In this document: positions 34,513-43,716 of the stretch, in pieces
How the letters are laid out: every line of letters begins with the position of its first letter
Position numbering within the stretch: position 1 is the stretch's first letter
Assembly: GCA_031292525.1 (NCBI GenBank)
Contig: JARLGY010000064.1
Span: 62,001-126,000, forward strand
Direction of reading: 5' to 3'
DNA length: 64,000 bases
Source of the DNA: Flavipsychrobacter sp.
Lineage (GTDB): Bacteria > Bacteroidota > Bacteroidia > Chitinophagales > Chitinophagaceae
Notes under the pieces: generated by a model
The model's database searches: none
Seen by the model: the letters and a program-made list of their open reading frames with translations, nothing else
Told to the model about the DNA's origin: nothing
Translations under genes and position numbers: made by a program

Positions 34513-37356
34513 ATGCGCACCATTTTTCTTCTTCTTTTACTGTGCATCTCTCCTATCATAAAGGCCCAAAAACCTTTTACCAGGGATTTTTGGCTCAATG
34601 AAGCAGCAACGCCTATAAAGGTAAATGCCATGCTACAGGACACTGTTGGATACATATGGCTGGGTACTGATGAAGGTCTTCTTTCTTACGACGGCATGAG
34701 CTTTACCAAAATTACAGACAGCATATATAAACCTGTAACCGCAATAGCAAATGAGAACGGCAATATATGGATTGGTTATGCCAACGGCAAAGTAGGCTTA
34801 GTAAACAAACAGCATGTTGAGGAAGTAAAAATAAGTAATTGTCCTACATCGCCTATAAACAGTATTTACGTAGAAGCAGAGGGGCATCTAATTTTTATAA
34901 GTACTGAAAATGGTGTTTTTGCGGTTTTAAACAATACTGCAGCAAAACTGGATGAAACCAAAGGATTAGGAGACAATTTTACGTATGGTATGTGCGTGTA
35001 CCCCAACCACGTACTGGTGGGTTGCGATAAAGGCATAAATGATATAAGAATTATAAATAACAAATTAACAATAGCCCACATAACCAGCCTTCAAGGTCTT
35101 TCTGATAATATTGTACGGGTTATAAAGAAAGTGCCAGGTACACAGCTATGCTGGATAGGCACTCAGCAAAATGGCATTGATTTATATAATGAAAAGACAA
35201 AAAAGATTATAAGAACCAACCTGTCAGGGTCTTGGAAGTGGGGGCAGATAAATGATATACTTCCCGTAACCACTACACACGCATGGATAGCTACGGAGAG
35301 TGGCTACTTGCTTGAGGCAAATATAATAGACGATACATCTATTGGCATTACTCCATATTACAACCCAGACAAAGCCTATAAGAAACTATTGCTCGACGCC
35401 GCTGGAAATGTATGGTGTGGCACCAACAAGGGCCTTACACTAATGACAGGTGAATACCTTCGATATATTAAACTGGATATGCCTTACCTATTGCATGATG
35501 CGACAGCAATGGTAATTGAGAATGACACGCTTTTTATTGCACTGCAAAACCAACTGTTCCAGCTTTCTATAAAAAATCCTGACGCCAAGCTTATCCCGAT
35601 ATTCAGTACTCAAACACCTATTACCAGCTTATACATAGACAAGGATAAGCGACTATGGATAGGCACATGGGGCGATGGCGTTTTTTATATGGAGCATCAT
35701 AATGCCATCACAAATATCAATAACACTATAATAAAAGGGGGCATAATCAACATTGCGGGCACTTCAGACAACCTCTGGGTATCAGGATTGAATGGGGTGG
35801 AACAACTCACCTATCCCGACAAGCAAAAAGTAACATTAGTAAAACACCATGATAAGAAATCGGGAATAGGCAGTGATTACGTGTACCAACTATACCCCGA
35901 TCATCATGGCAATATATGGATGGCGACAGACGGGGCCGGAGTATGTATGTACGATGGTAATCAATACCACCACTGGAGTTCATTCTCAACCTCCAATAGC
36001 CGGGTGGCTTATAGTATTGCAGAAGATACGGCGGGCGATATATGGGCTGGTGTACTTTATAAAGACATATATCACCTGCACAACAACCAATGGGATAATA
36101 TACGGCGACACGAAACGCAATACGTTGACATTAATATTTCAAGCGTTGCAGCAAATGCTACAGGGCAGGTTGTGAGTGTGTCGCAACGTTGCATTGACGA
36201 ATGGTACCCGCGCAGCAAATATTTCAGGCATTTCAACAATGCTATGCGAATGGGTATAGATAGCACATCCAATGTATTAAACTGTATAGCAAAAGATAAG
36301 TTTGGAAATGTGTATCTGCCCTACCAGCACGGCATACTTATATTTAAGAACCAGGACAGAGCGTACAGTATACAGCCGCATGTACATATCACTCGTGTAA
36401 ATCTTTTCCTGAAACCGGTTGATATCAGCAATCACAAGTTTAGCTACGATGAGAATTATCTCAGTTTTTTCTTTGGAGGCATTAACTTCAGCAATCCGGA
36501 ACGGCTCAACTACCGATACACACTGGAAGGCTACAACAACGATTGGGTAAATACCCGAGATGGTGGAGTTACTTATCCTAAACTGCCACCCGGGAAATAC
36601 AACTTTAGGGTACAAACCTCACTAAATAGTGGATTTGAAGGTGCCCATGAAGACAGTTATTCTTTCACAATCGATAATCCATTCTGGAAAACGCTTTGGT
36701 TTTACATTATAGTCATTCTAGCCTGCCTGGGTATTATATATGCTTACATACAAATAAGAGAAAAGCGCCTCAACAAAATATTACAGTTGAAACAGGAACG
36801 GATGCGTTTTGAATATGAACATCTTAAAAGTCAGATAAATCCACACTTTTTGTTCAACAGCCTCAACACTCTTACCGACCTGATAGAGGAAAACAAAGAA
36901 CATGCAATTGACTATACCGTACACCTATCTGACCTGTATCGCTATATATTGGCGTATCCTGATAAAGATCTCATTCTGTTATCAGAGGAAATGGAGATAT
37001 TAAACAATTACATGCACATACAAAAAAGCCGGTTTGGCACTGCATTGGATATTAGCCTCGATATACCGTCTAATGTGCTTAATTCAAAAAAAATAATTCC
37101 GTTAGCACTTCAGATGCTAGTTGAGAATGCTATAAAACACAATATAGTTTCTGCCGCACAACCATTGATCGTATCCATTACCGCTAACAACAACGAAATT
37201 GTAATCAGCAATACATTGCGGCCTAAGATAAGTACAGAAAAAAAATCAGGTTTGGGACTTATAAATATTGTAAAGCGCTATAGATTGCTTACAGAACGGC
37301 CGGTTACCTACGGAATATTCCAAAATGAGTATATTGTAACATTACCACTGTTATGA
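34513..37356 (+). CDS. LytS-type sensor histidine kinase with propeller and Y_Y_Y domains
   Basis: A 947-residue membrane kinase. It has a signal peptide (first 18 residues), a large periplasmic region of repeated two-component propeller blades (for example WLGTDEGLLSYDG, WIGTWGDGVFY, WMATDGAGVCMYDG), a Y_Y_Y domain near 645-715 (YTLEGYNNDWV, PPGKYNFRVQ), one membrane segment (about 730-750), and a cytoplasmic His_kinase domain with the phosphoacceptor His778 in INPHFLFNSLNTL and an ATPase part (LVENAIKHN, GLGLINI). It overlaps the LytTR regulator gene by 4 bases. The signal it senses is unknown, but its neighbours point to envelope or electron-transfer stress. Confidence 0.92.
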   Translation: MRTIFLLLLLCISPIIKAQKPFTRDFWLNEAATPIKVNAMLQDTVGYIWLGTDEGLLSYDGMSFTKITDSIYKPVTAIANENGNIWIGYANGKVGLVNKQHVEEVKISNCPTSPINSIYVEAEGHLIFISTENGVFAVLNNTAAKLDETKGLGDNFTYGMCVYPNHVLVGCDKGINDIRIINNKLTIAHITSLQGLSDNIVRVIKKVPGTQLCWIGTQQNGIDLYNEKTKKIIRTNLSGSWKWGQINDILPVTTTHAWIATESGYLLEANIIDDTSIGITPYYNPDKAYKKLLLDAAGNVWCGTNKGLTLMTGEYLRYIKLDMPYLLHDATAMVIENDTLFIALQNQLFQLSIKNPDAKLIPIFSTQTPITSLYIDKDKRLWIGTWGDGVFYMEHHNAITNINNTIIKGGIINIAGTSDNLWVSGLNGVEQLTYPDKQKVTLVKHHDKKSGIGSDYVYQLYPDHHGNIWMATDGAGVCMYDGNQYHHWSSFSTSNSRVAYSIAEDTAGDIWAGVLYKDIYHLHNNQWDNIRRHETQYVDINISSVAANATGQVVSVSQRCIDEWYPRSKYFRHFNNAMRMGIDSTSNVLNCIAKDKFGNVYLPYQHGILIFKNQDRAYSIQPHVHITRVNLFLKPVDISNHKFSYDENYLSFFFGGINFSNPERLNYRYTLEGYNNDWVNTRDGGVTYPKLPPGKYNFRVQTSLNSGFEGAHEDSYSFTIDNPFWKTLWFYIIVILACLGIIYAYIQIREKRLNKILQLKQERMRFEYEHLKSQINPHFLFNSLNTLTDLIEENKEHAIDYTVHLSDLYRYILAYPDKDLILLSEEMEILNNYMHIQKSRFGTALDISLDIPSNVLNSKKIIPLALQMLVENAIKHNIVSAAQPLIVSITANNNEIVISNTLRPKISTEKKSGLGLINIVKRYRLLTERPVTYGIFQNEYIVTLPLL

Positions 37357-38114
37357 ATGTAGTATTGATTGAAGACGAAAAACCAGCAGCTAACAGGATA
37401 ATTAAACTGTTGAAAGAAATACTGCCTGCTACAAAAATAGTTGCGCATCACGATAGCGTGCAAGCTTCTTTAAAATGGTTTCAGAAAAATGCGCTACCAG
37501 ATCTTGTACTGATGGACATACAGCTAGCAGACGGCACAGCATTCGACCTGTTAAAACTGACCAATATCGATTGTCCCATCATATTTACAACAGCATTTGA
37601 CAAATATGCCATTGAAGCTTTTAAGACAACCAGCATAGATTATCTGCTGAAGCCCGTAAAGAAAGAAGAGCTTGAAAAAGCATTAAAAAAACTGGAAGGA
37701 TTTAAACAGATATTCAATGGCGCAGATAATACTGCGATAGCTAAAACAACCCCACAGCCTGTTGAGTATAAGAAAAGGTTTATTATCCGTTTTGGGGAAC
37801 ATATCAAAACACTTCCCGTTGAAAACATTTCGTACTTCACCAGCGAAAATAAAAATACTTTCGCCCGTACTTTCGACGGTATGAAATATCCTATGGATCA
37901 CAACCTGGACACACTGGAAGAAATGCTGAATACCCAGGATTTTTTCAGGATAAACAGGCAATTCCTTATTAATATAAAAGCTATTGAGGAGATGAAAGTA
38001 TATACCAAGGCGCGTGTAATAGTAAAACTTAATCCTCCTGTAAAAGAAGCCCCAATTGTAAGCTCTGAAAGAGCTGCTGATTTTAAATTGTGGCTAGCAG
38101 GCGATATTTCATAA
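37353..38114 (+). CDS. LytTR family response regulator
   Basis: A 253-residue regulator, the partner of the kinase above (ATGA overlap). The receiver domain has IEDEKPAANR, the phosphoacceptor Asp55 in LVLMDIQLADG, and the switch Lys in YLLKPVKKEEL. The C-terminal LytTR DNA-binding domain spans about 145-245 (IRFGEHIKTLPVENISYFTSENK, FFRINRQFLINIKAI). It probably controls the adjacent OB-fold, heme-like and YceI genes downstream; no LytTR site pair was identified. Confidence 0.93.
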   Translation: MNVVLIEDEKPAANRIIKLLKEILPATKIVAHHDSVQASLKWFQKNALPDLVLMDIQLADGTAFDLLKLTNIDCPIIFTTAFDKYAIEAFKTTSIDYLLKPVKKEELEKALKKLEGFKQIFNGADNTAIAKTTPQPVEYKKRFIIRFGEHIKTLPVENISYFTSENKNTFARTFDGMKYPMDHNLDTLEEMLNTQDFFRINRQFLINIKAIEEMKVYTKARVIVKLNPPVKEAPIVSSERAADFKLWLAGDIS

Positions 38115-38237
38115 ATATTAGCCGCACCTTACATAGATTTTAATTGCCTTCGTAAGCTCTTTTTCCCATTTCATCTTATTCCTATAAAAAGATGAGTGCT
38201 ATCTTCTTATTTTTAACCTAATGTTAAACTGCGCACT

Positions 38238-38639
38238 ATGATCAAGAAAATATTTACTGCTATACTTGCACTCGCAATTATAGGAGGGTGCATAGCATAT
38301 TATCAGTGGCATAAACCGCATCAAAAAGCTGAAGATGCGCAAGGTATAGTTATTACCGCAGTAGAGTTGGCCAAACAATATAAAGCCGATGAAAAGGCTG
38401 CCGACTTGAAATACCTGAGTAAGGTAATAGAAGTTTCCGGAACTATAAACGAAGTTGATAAGAATCAGGACGGTGGCTCTATGCTGATATTAGAAACCGG
38501 CGATCCTATGGCAGGTGTTCAATGCAGCATACGCGACAAGAATAAAACCGCGGCAAAGGGGCAAAACGTAGTGATAAAAGGTTTTTGTTCCGGTAGCGGC
38601 ATAACAGGTATTGCGCTTACAGATTGCATAATAAAATAG
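38238..38639 (+). CDS. tRNA_anti-like OB-fold exported protein
   Basis: A 133-residue protein with an N-terminal hydrophobic anchor or signal segment (about residues 5-22) and an OB-fold of the tRNA_anti-like group (PF12869 pattern): LSKVIEVSGTINEVDKN, MLILETGDPMAGVQCSI, KGQNVVIKGFCSG. In Bacteroidota this small family is often found in exported or lipid-anchored form, with unknown ligand. It is 23 bases before the heme-like lipoprotein gene and belongs to the cluster downstream of the LytTR gene. Confidence 0.72.
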   Translation: MIKKIFTAILALAIIGGCIAYYQWHKPHQKAEDAQGIVITAVELAKQYKADEKAADLKYLSKVIEVSGTINEVDKNQDGGSMLILETGDPMAGVQCSIRDKNKTAAKGQNVVIKGFCSGSGITGIALTDCIIK

Positions 38640-38662
38640 TATAAATATATCTACAAAAAGAA

Positions 38663-39061
38663 ATGAAACGATCAGTAATAATGGCCTTAATGTTTATAGC
38701 TATCATAGTAATAAACAGTTGCTCAAACGATAAGTATGATAAGTTATACCCTATTAGCACTACACAGGTAGTTACCTGCGACACTACTACCATAACCTAT
38801 ACTAAAGACATTTTGCCCATTGTACAAAACTACTGCTACAGTCCCGGTTCGGGCTGTCACGATGCCTCAGGTGCTTCAACCAGCAATTTTGATTTCACAA
38901 ACTTCAATGTCTTACAAGCCGTTTCTCAGTCAGGTTTATTACTCGGCGATATAAACTGGGCTTCAGGCCACAACCAAATGCCAAAAAATGCTGCAAAACT
39001 TTCTGCTTGCGACATCAACAAATTTACACGTTGGATAAACCAGGGTGCACTTAACAACTAA
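38663..39061 (+). CDS. cytochrome c-like lipoprotein with unusual C-x6-CH motif
   Basis: A 132-residue lipoprotein with lipobox Cys20 (VINSCSND). The mature part matches a small Bacteroidota cytochrome-like family: a CDTT start, DILPIVQNYC, WASGHNQMPK with a possible Met ligand, and an LSACDINKFTRWINQGA end. The heme motif is Cys58-Tyr-Ser-Pro-Gly-Ser-Gly-Cys65-His66, i.e. C-x6-CH, where C-x2-CH or C-x4-CH would be expected. Two more cysteines (39 and one near 117) could form a disulfide. Heme attachment is therefore uncertain. It sits between the OB-fold and second YceI genes. Confidence 0.7.
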   Translation: MKRSVIMALMFIAIIVINSCSNDKYDKLYPISTTQVVTCDTTTITYTKDILPIVQNYCYSPGSGCHDASGASTSNFDFTNFNVLQAVSQSGLLLGDINWASGHNQMPKNAAKLSACDINKFTRWINQGALNN

Positions 39062-39074
39062 TAAAATCAACACC

Positions 39075-39629
39075 ATGAAAAAGATAATATTAACGATCTC
39101 TGTATTTGCAGCAAGTACACTTGTTGTTTCTGCACAGAAATACATGACAAGGACAGGTAAAATATCTTTCGATGCCTCTACAAATGGTTCACCAGAAAAG
39201 ATATATGCCATCAATAACGAAGTAGCAAATATCATGGATGCCTCAACTGGCGACATCATTTTCCAGGTGCCTGTTAAGAGTTTTAAATTTGAACGTGAAC
39301 TGATGCAGGAGCACTTCAATGAAAACTATATGGAAAGTGATAAATACCCTAAAGCTGAGTTCAAGGGTAAAATAGCTAATCCAGCCGAAGTGACTCTTAC
39401 AAAAGACGGTACCTATAACGCTAAAGTTTCTGGCAAATTAACAATACATGGCGTTACTAACGATGTAACCGTGCCTGGAACAATAACCATTAAAGGTAGT
39501 TCCGTTAAACTCAAAGCAAAATTTGCAGTTAAAATGCACGACTACAAAATTGATGTCCCTTCCCTTGTTGCTGACAAGGTTAGTAAGGATGCAAGTATTA
39601 CCCTTGAGAGCGATCTCACACAAAAATAA
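39075..39629 (+). CDS. YceI family exported protein (second paralogue)
   Basis: A 184-residue exported protein of the YceI family; ATG 39075 gives a proper signal peptide (KKIILTISVFAASTLVVSAQ), whereas the frame could extend ten codons upstream into the previous gene. The barrel contains FERELMQEHFNENYMESDKYPKAEF, split here only by the family core, and LTIHGVTNDVTVPG. It is closely similar in core blocks to the protein at 33949. It is followed by the DUF5777 gene after 28 bases. Confidence 0.88.
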   Translation: MKKIILTISVFAASTLVVSAQKYMTRTGKISFDASTNGSPEKIYAINNEVANIMDASTGDIIFQVPVKSFKFERELMQEHFNENYMESDKYPKAEFKGKIANPAEVTLTKDGTYNAKVSGKLTIHGVTNDVTVPGTITIKGSSVKLKAKFAVKMHDYKIDVPSLVADKVSKDASITLESDLTQK

Positions 39630-39657
39630 TTAATTTTAGTTTTTATCTTTCTCACAC

Positions 39658-40587
39658 ATGCGCAAATCATTACTGCTAATTATACTTTTTTCCAGCGTTT
39701 CTGTACTGTCATTTGCACAAGATGATAGCCTGCTCAATATGCTGAATACAGGCATAAAACCTAAAAAAGAACCTGTATCAGCCACATTTAAAGCTACGCG
39801 CATCATTGACGGCAACAGTGTTGAAAATCTGGGAGCTGGCATCCTTGATTTTAGAATATTACATCGTTTTGGACAGTTAAACCAGGGAGCCAGCAACTTC
39901 TATGGTCTTGACGATGCCACTACAAAAATAGATCTTGATTATGGCATCACTAAATGGTTAATGGTAGGTATAGGCCATAATGTATTGAATAAGGAAGATG
40001 ATGGGTTGCTGAAAATAAAACTATTACAACAGCAAAATATAGGTATGCCGGTAACCGTAAGTTATGCAGGTGCTTTATCTATACAAACAACGCCTGCACC
40101 AACGTTGCCAACAGGAGATACATGGAAGTTCACCAACCGGCTCTACTACACAAACCAGATACTCATAGCCCGGAAATTCTCCAACAGACTTTCACTGCAG
40201 TTAATGCCATCTATTGTGCATTATAACCTTGTTGATAGCACCAAATTCTCAAACAACACTTTTGCGCTCGGTGCGGGTGGAAGGTTTAAAATAAGCAAGC
40301 GTATAGCTATAACCGGCGAATACTATTATAGGCTCAGCAATACAGATATGCTGTATAATGGCCAGCCAACTTACAATTCATTTTCTGTGGGTATTGACAT
40401 TGAAACCGGCGGCCATGTATTCCAGCTCATGCTGACCAATTCACAGAGCCTGAGCGAAAGAGGCTTTATTGGTCAAACCACAGATAGCTGGTCAAAAGGA
40501 CAGATACATTTTGGCTTCAATATCTCAAGAGTATTTACTATAGTAAAACCTAAAGAATTTAAAGACGCTGATAATAAGAAGTGGTAA
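39658..40587 (+). CDS. DUF5777 family beta-barrel protein
   Basis: A 309-residue exported protein, probably an outer-membrane barrel. The signal peptide covers about residues 1-20 (ending SFAQ). The segments ATRIIDGNSVENLGAGILDFRI and HRFGQLNQGASNFYGLDD and alternating hydrophobic strands up to the end match DUF5777 proteins of Bacteroidota. It ends the YceI/heme/OB-fold cluster and is followed by a strong hairpin. Function is unknown; transport or anchoring of a periplasmic redox component is one possibility. Confidence 0.8.
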   Translation: MRKSLLLIILFSSVSVLSFAQDDSLLNMLNTGIKPKKEPVSATFKATRIIDGNSVENLGAGILDFRILHRFGQLNQGASNFYGLDDATTKIDLDYGITKWLMVGIGHNVLNKEDDGLLKIKLLQQQNIGMPVTVSYAGALSIQTTPAPTLPTGDTWKFTNRLYYTNQILIARKFSNRLSLQLMPSIVHYNLVDSTKFSNNTFALGAGGRFKISKRIAITGEYYYRLSNTDMLYNGQPTYNSFSVGIDIETGGHVFQLMLTNSQSLSERGFIGQTTDSWSKGQIHFGFNISRVFTIVKPKEFKDADNKKW

Positions 40588-40625
40588 TCTGCCTCAAGGC
40601 ATCTTCAGCTTGGTTCAAATGATTT

Positions 40626-40663
40626 GCGGTAAAAACAGCCTGTTCATTAACTGTTTTTACCGC
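40626..40663 (+). terminator. terminator of the DUF5777 cluster
   Basis: GCGGTAAAAACAG (40626-40638) pairs perfectly with CTGTTTTTACCGC (40651-40663) around a 12-base loop. The T run lies within the right arm rather than after it. It separates the cluster from the glutathione peroxidase gene. Confidence 0.7.
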
Positions 40664-40680
40664 TTCATCAAATTCGGTAT

Positions 40681-40710
40681 TTGATATAGGGGAAATTAAT
40701 CTTAAATTTC
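40681..40710 (+). promoter_or_regulatory. candidate promoter of the glutathione peroxidase gene
   Basis: TTG (40681-40683, preceded by T) and TAAATTTC (40703-40710) are separated by 19 bases, one mismatch from TTTG-N19-TAnnTTTG. The predicted leader is about 45 bases. Confidence 0.5.
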
Positions 40711-40760
40711 ACTTTTAGTGTCCAAAAACAGTAAGCATTTCTTACATCAAATACATCATC

Positions 40761-41315
40761 ATGAAATCCAGGTTCCTTGCACTACTTGCAGTATTATTTG
40801 CAACCATGCCTTCTATACAGGCAAAAACAACAATACCAGCCACTATTTATGGCTTTAAGGTAGCCTCGTTAAACGGCAAAACCATAGATCTATCAAAATA
40901 TGCCGGTAAGAAAATACTAATTGTTAATACGGCATCTAAATGTGGCCACACTCCCCAATATGCCGCATTAGAAAAGCTGTCGAAAAAATATAGCAATAAC
41001 CTTGTAGTCATAGGTTTTCCTGCAAACAATTTTGGTGAGCAAGAGCCGGGTACAAACCAGGAAATAGCAACATTTTGCCAGAAAAATTATGGAGTGTCGT
41101 TTCCAATGGCAGCAAAAATTTCTGTAAAAGGGAATGACATTGCTCCCATATACCAATGGTTAACGCAAAAAAAATACAATAATTTTAAAGATAATGAGGT
41201 AACATGGAATTTCCAGAAGTACCTGTTTAATGAAAAAGGTCAGTTAGTAGCTATTTTTGATCCAGCTACAGAGCCAGATGCCCCTGAAATAACTCAAGCA
41301 ATAGAGAAAAAATAA
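40761..41315 (+). CDS. exported glutathione peroxidase-family thiol peroxidase
   Basis: A 184-residue protein with a signal peptide (about residues 1-21) and a thioredoxin-fold peroxidase domain. The peroxidatic Cys61 is in NTASKCGHTPQY. The other tetrad positions are visible in GFPANNFGEQEPG (Gln) and TWNFQKYLF (Trp-Asn). Such non-seleno enzymes reduce peroxides with thioredoxin-like donors. The export signal places it in the periplasm. It stands alone ahead of the polysaccharide locus, 33 bases before the Wzz-like gene. Confidence 0.9.
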   Translation: MKSRFLALLAVLFATMPSIQAKTTIPATIYGFKVASLNGKTIDLSKYAGKKILIVNTASKCGHTPQYAALEKLSKKYSNNLVVIGFPANNFGEQEPGTNQEIATFCQKNYGVSFPMAAKISVKGNDIAPIYQWLTQKKYNNFKDNEVTWNFQKYLFNEKGQLVAIFDPATEPDAPEITQAIEKK

Positions 41316-41348
41316 CATCGCGTAGTTCCCCTATCATAAAGTCTGCTT

Positions 41349-42245
41349 ATGGATCAATACAGGATGATTGACAGCAAGGACTTTATTTCCTTCGTAGCGG
41401 GTTTTTCAGCCTTCGCTAAAAAAGTCCTTTATTACCTCCTTAGTTCGGTAAGGTCTGGCATTGCTATTTTCATAGTTATACTTGTTGCCACATCCTCAAT
41501 TGGGCTTTGGCATTGGTATAATACTAAGCCTTATTACGAGGCACAGATGGCGTGCACCTTCAACGACCTTACAAAGAAGGCCTACGGAGAGATGATACAT
41601 AATCTGGACATTCTGGTTAAAGATCATTCTTATAACAATCTGGCTGTTTTATTGAATATATCTCCAACCGATGCTCATAATATCATAAGTATAGAAGGGA
41701 AGAATATGGCTGGTAGTATGTTGTATGAAGATATTACACCCAATAGAGACCTTGAGCCTTTTTATATTGACGTAAAAACTAACGACAATAAACTATTGGT
41801 TGTTCTGCAACCTGTATTGATTAATTATTTGAATACAGCAAGCCCATTGTCTGTTAGGAGACAAAAAACCAATTCAGCTGCCATACAACATAAAATGGCT
41901 TATTTCAAAACAGCCATGCGGCGTACTGACTCTATTATATCTGAGTACAGAGTACGAATAAACAAAACTAATACCCCAACAGTATCAGCAGATACTTTGG
42001 CGAGCCTTATTGCATCAACTGACACTATGGACAATAGGTATATGGAGTTGAGGATGAAAGAACAGACAGGGAATGTTCCTGTTCAGATACTCCATGGTTT
42101 TGTATTTTCTGAGCAGCCAGTTACAGAAAGAAATAAAGCTTTAAAGATCACTGTTGTTGCCGCAATTATCTTTGCATGTAGCGCATCTGTTGCAGCCCGT
42201 GTAATAAAAGAATCAAATACTATCACTAAAAGCACAAGTGCCTAG
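41349..42245 (+). CDS. Wzz-like chain-length determinant membrane protein
   Basis: A 298-residue protein with two membrane segments (about 34-54 and 266-284) and a periplasmic domain between them, the layout of polysaccharide co-polymerases. The region before the second segment contains FSEQPVTERNKALKI, close to the proline-containing motif of Wzz proteins. The central part diverges from well-known members. It opens the plus-strand operon of the polysaccharide locus; the first radical SAM gene starts right at its stop. Confidence 0.68.
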   Translation: MDQYRMIDSKDFISFVAGFSAFAKKVLYYLLSSVRSGIAIFIVILVATSSIGLWHWYNTKPYYEAQMACTFNDLTKKAYGEMIHNLDILVKDHSYNNLAVLLNISPTDAHNIISIEGKNMAGSMLYEDITPNRDLEPFYIDVKTNDNKLLVVLQPVLINYLNTASPLSVRRQKTNSAAIQHKMAYFKTAMRRTDSIISEYRVRINKTNTPTVSADTLASLIASTDTMDNRYMELRMKEQTGNVPVQILHGFVFSEQPVTERNKALKITVVAAIIFACSASVAARVIKESNTITKSTSA

Positions 42246-42246
42246 T

Positions 42247-43716
42247 ATGGAAATACTCTTTTCTCACTCCTATTTTTTACGCTTCGATCCTAAACAATGG
42301 GCGTTGCAGCAGCCGTATGCTCCGCTGGGCACGTTATACGCTGCAGCATTGATGAGAGAAGAAGGACATAGCATATCCTTATTCGATACTATGTTTGTAG
42401 AAGCTCCTGAAGAGGTTTTACCCGTATTGGAAACACATAAACCAACTGTATTTGTTATTTACGATGATGGGTTTAACTACCTCACAAAGATGTGCCTCAC
42501 CAATATGCGCGAGGCTGCATTCAAAATGATAAAAATTGCAAAAGATAAAAATTGCAATGTCATCGTCTCCAGCTCAGACTCAACGGATCATTACGAGCAA
42601 TACCTTGCAGAAGGCGCAGACTTTGTATTAATGGGTGAAGGGGAGATAACACTAAGTGAATTAACAAAGGCTATTCAAAATAATGAGCACGATTTTTCGG
42701 CGATTAAGGGCCTGGCATATAAGAACAAAGGTTGCATTATAAAAACATCCGGCAGAGGTGTTATCAAAGACTTGGATGCCCTGCCATTACCTGCATGGGA
42801 TTTAGCAGACATTAATGCCTACAAACAACGTTGGATAAAGAGCACTGGTTATTTTTCTATTAACATAGGTACTACCCGTGGTTGCCCTTTTAAATGCAAT
42901 TGGTGTGCTAAGCCTATATATGGTAATCGATACAATTCCAGATCTCCCAAGAATGTGGTTACTGAGTTAGTATTATTGAAAAAAATGTATCAGTTTGATC
43001 ATGTATGGTTTTGCGATGACATTTTTGGGCTGAAGCCAGGCTGGGTAAATGAATTCGCCACCTTGGTACAAGAAGAAAAACTACAGTTTAAATTCAAAAT
43101 ACAATCGCGTGCCGACTTATTATTGCAAGACAACTACATAAAAGCATTATCAAAGGCTGGATGCGATAATGTATGGATGGGTGCAGAAAGTGGAAGCCAG
43201 AAAATACTGGATGCCATGGATAAAGGGATAACCACAGCGCAGATAGCAGAAGCTACAAAATTGCTAAAAAACAACAATATAAAGCCTTCATTCTTTATTC
43301 AGTTTGGTTATCTTGGAGAAACGAAGGAAGATATAAAGGCAACCATACAGATGATCACCACCCTGCTTCCTTCAAGCATTGGCATTTCGGTATCTTATCC
43401 GCTTAAGGGTACATTGTTTTATGAAAAGGTGAAGACGGATATGCATGAAAAAACAAACTGGACAGATTCTGATGAATTGCAAATGATGTTTAATAATACA
43501 TACCAACCAGCCTTTTACAAACAGCTGCACAAGTATGTACAAAAAAATCACAGGAAATACATTGCTTACGATTTCCTGAAGAAGATAGTAAGGCATCCTT
43601 CTTTACTATCAATAGCAACAGCCAGGAAGATCGTTTCAATACTTTATTATATACCTGCAGTGTTTTATGAGAAAATGAAACTTGAGGCACTTGAAAAACA
43701 GCAATTGTATGAATAA
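42247..43716 (+). CDS. radical SAM protein with B12-binding-like N-terminal domain (first)
   Basis: A 489-residue radical SAM enzyme. The [4Fe-4S] motif is C213-x3-C217-x2-C220 in TTRGCPFKCNWCAKP. The N-terminal part (YAPLGTLYAAALMREEGHSISLFD) follows the B12-binding domain pattern of this superfamily, but no DxHxxG cobalt-ligand motif was seen. Later parts ADLLLQ, WMGAESGSQKILDAMDKG and FFIQFGYLGET are typical of the MiaB/BchE-like barrel. The frame extends to GTG 42238; ATG 42247 just after the previous stop is preferred. It overlaps the next radical SAM gene by 8 bases. Substrate unknown, probably a sugar or lipid of the polysaccharide pathway. Confidence 0.85.
   Translation: MEILFSHSYFLRFDPKQWALQQPYAPLGTLYAAALMREEGHSISLFDTMFVEAPEEVLPVLETHKPTVFVIYDDGFNYLTKMCLTNMREAAFKMIKIAKDKNCNVIVSSSDSTDHYEQYLAEGADFVLMGEGEITLSELTKAIQNNEHDFSAIKGLAYKNKGCIIKTSGRGVIKDLDALPLPAWDLADINAYKQRWIKSTGYFSINIGTTRGCPFKCNWCAKPIYGNRYNSRSPKNVVTELVLLKKMYQFDHVWFCDDIFGLKPGWVNEFATLVQEEKLQFKFKIQSRADLLLQDNYIKALSKAGCDNVWMGAESGSQKILDAMDKGITTAQIAEATKLLKNNNIKPSFFIQFGYLGETKEDIKATIQMITTLLPSSIGISVSYPLKGTLFYEKVKTDMHEKTNWTDSDELQMMFNNTYQPAFYKQLHKYVQKNHRKYIAYDFLKKIVRHPSLLSIATARKIVSILYYIPAVFYEKMKLEALEKQQLYE

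Noticed and set aside
38172-38199. Possible hairpin after the LytTR gene
   Set aside because: Only five to six pairs can form and the following T run is interrupted, so it is not listed as a terminator.
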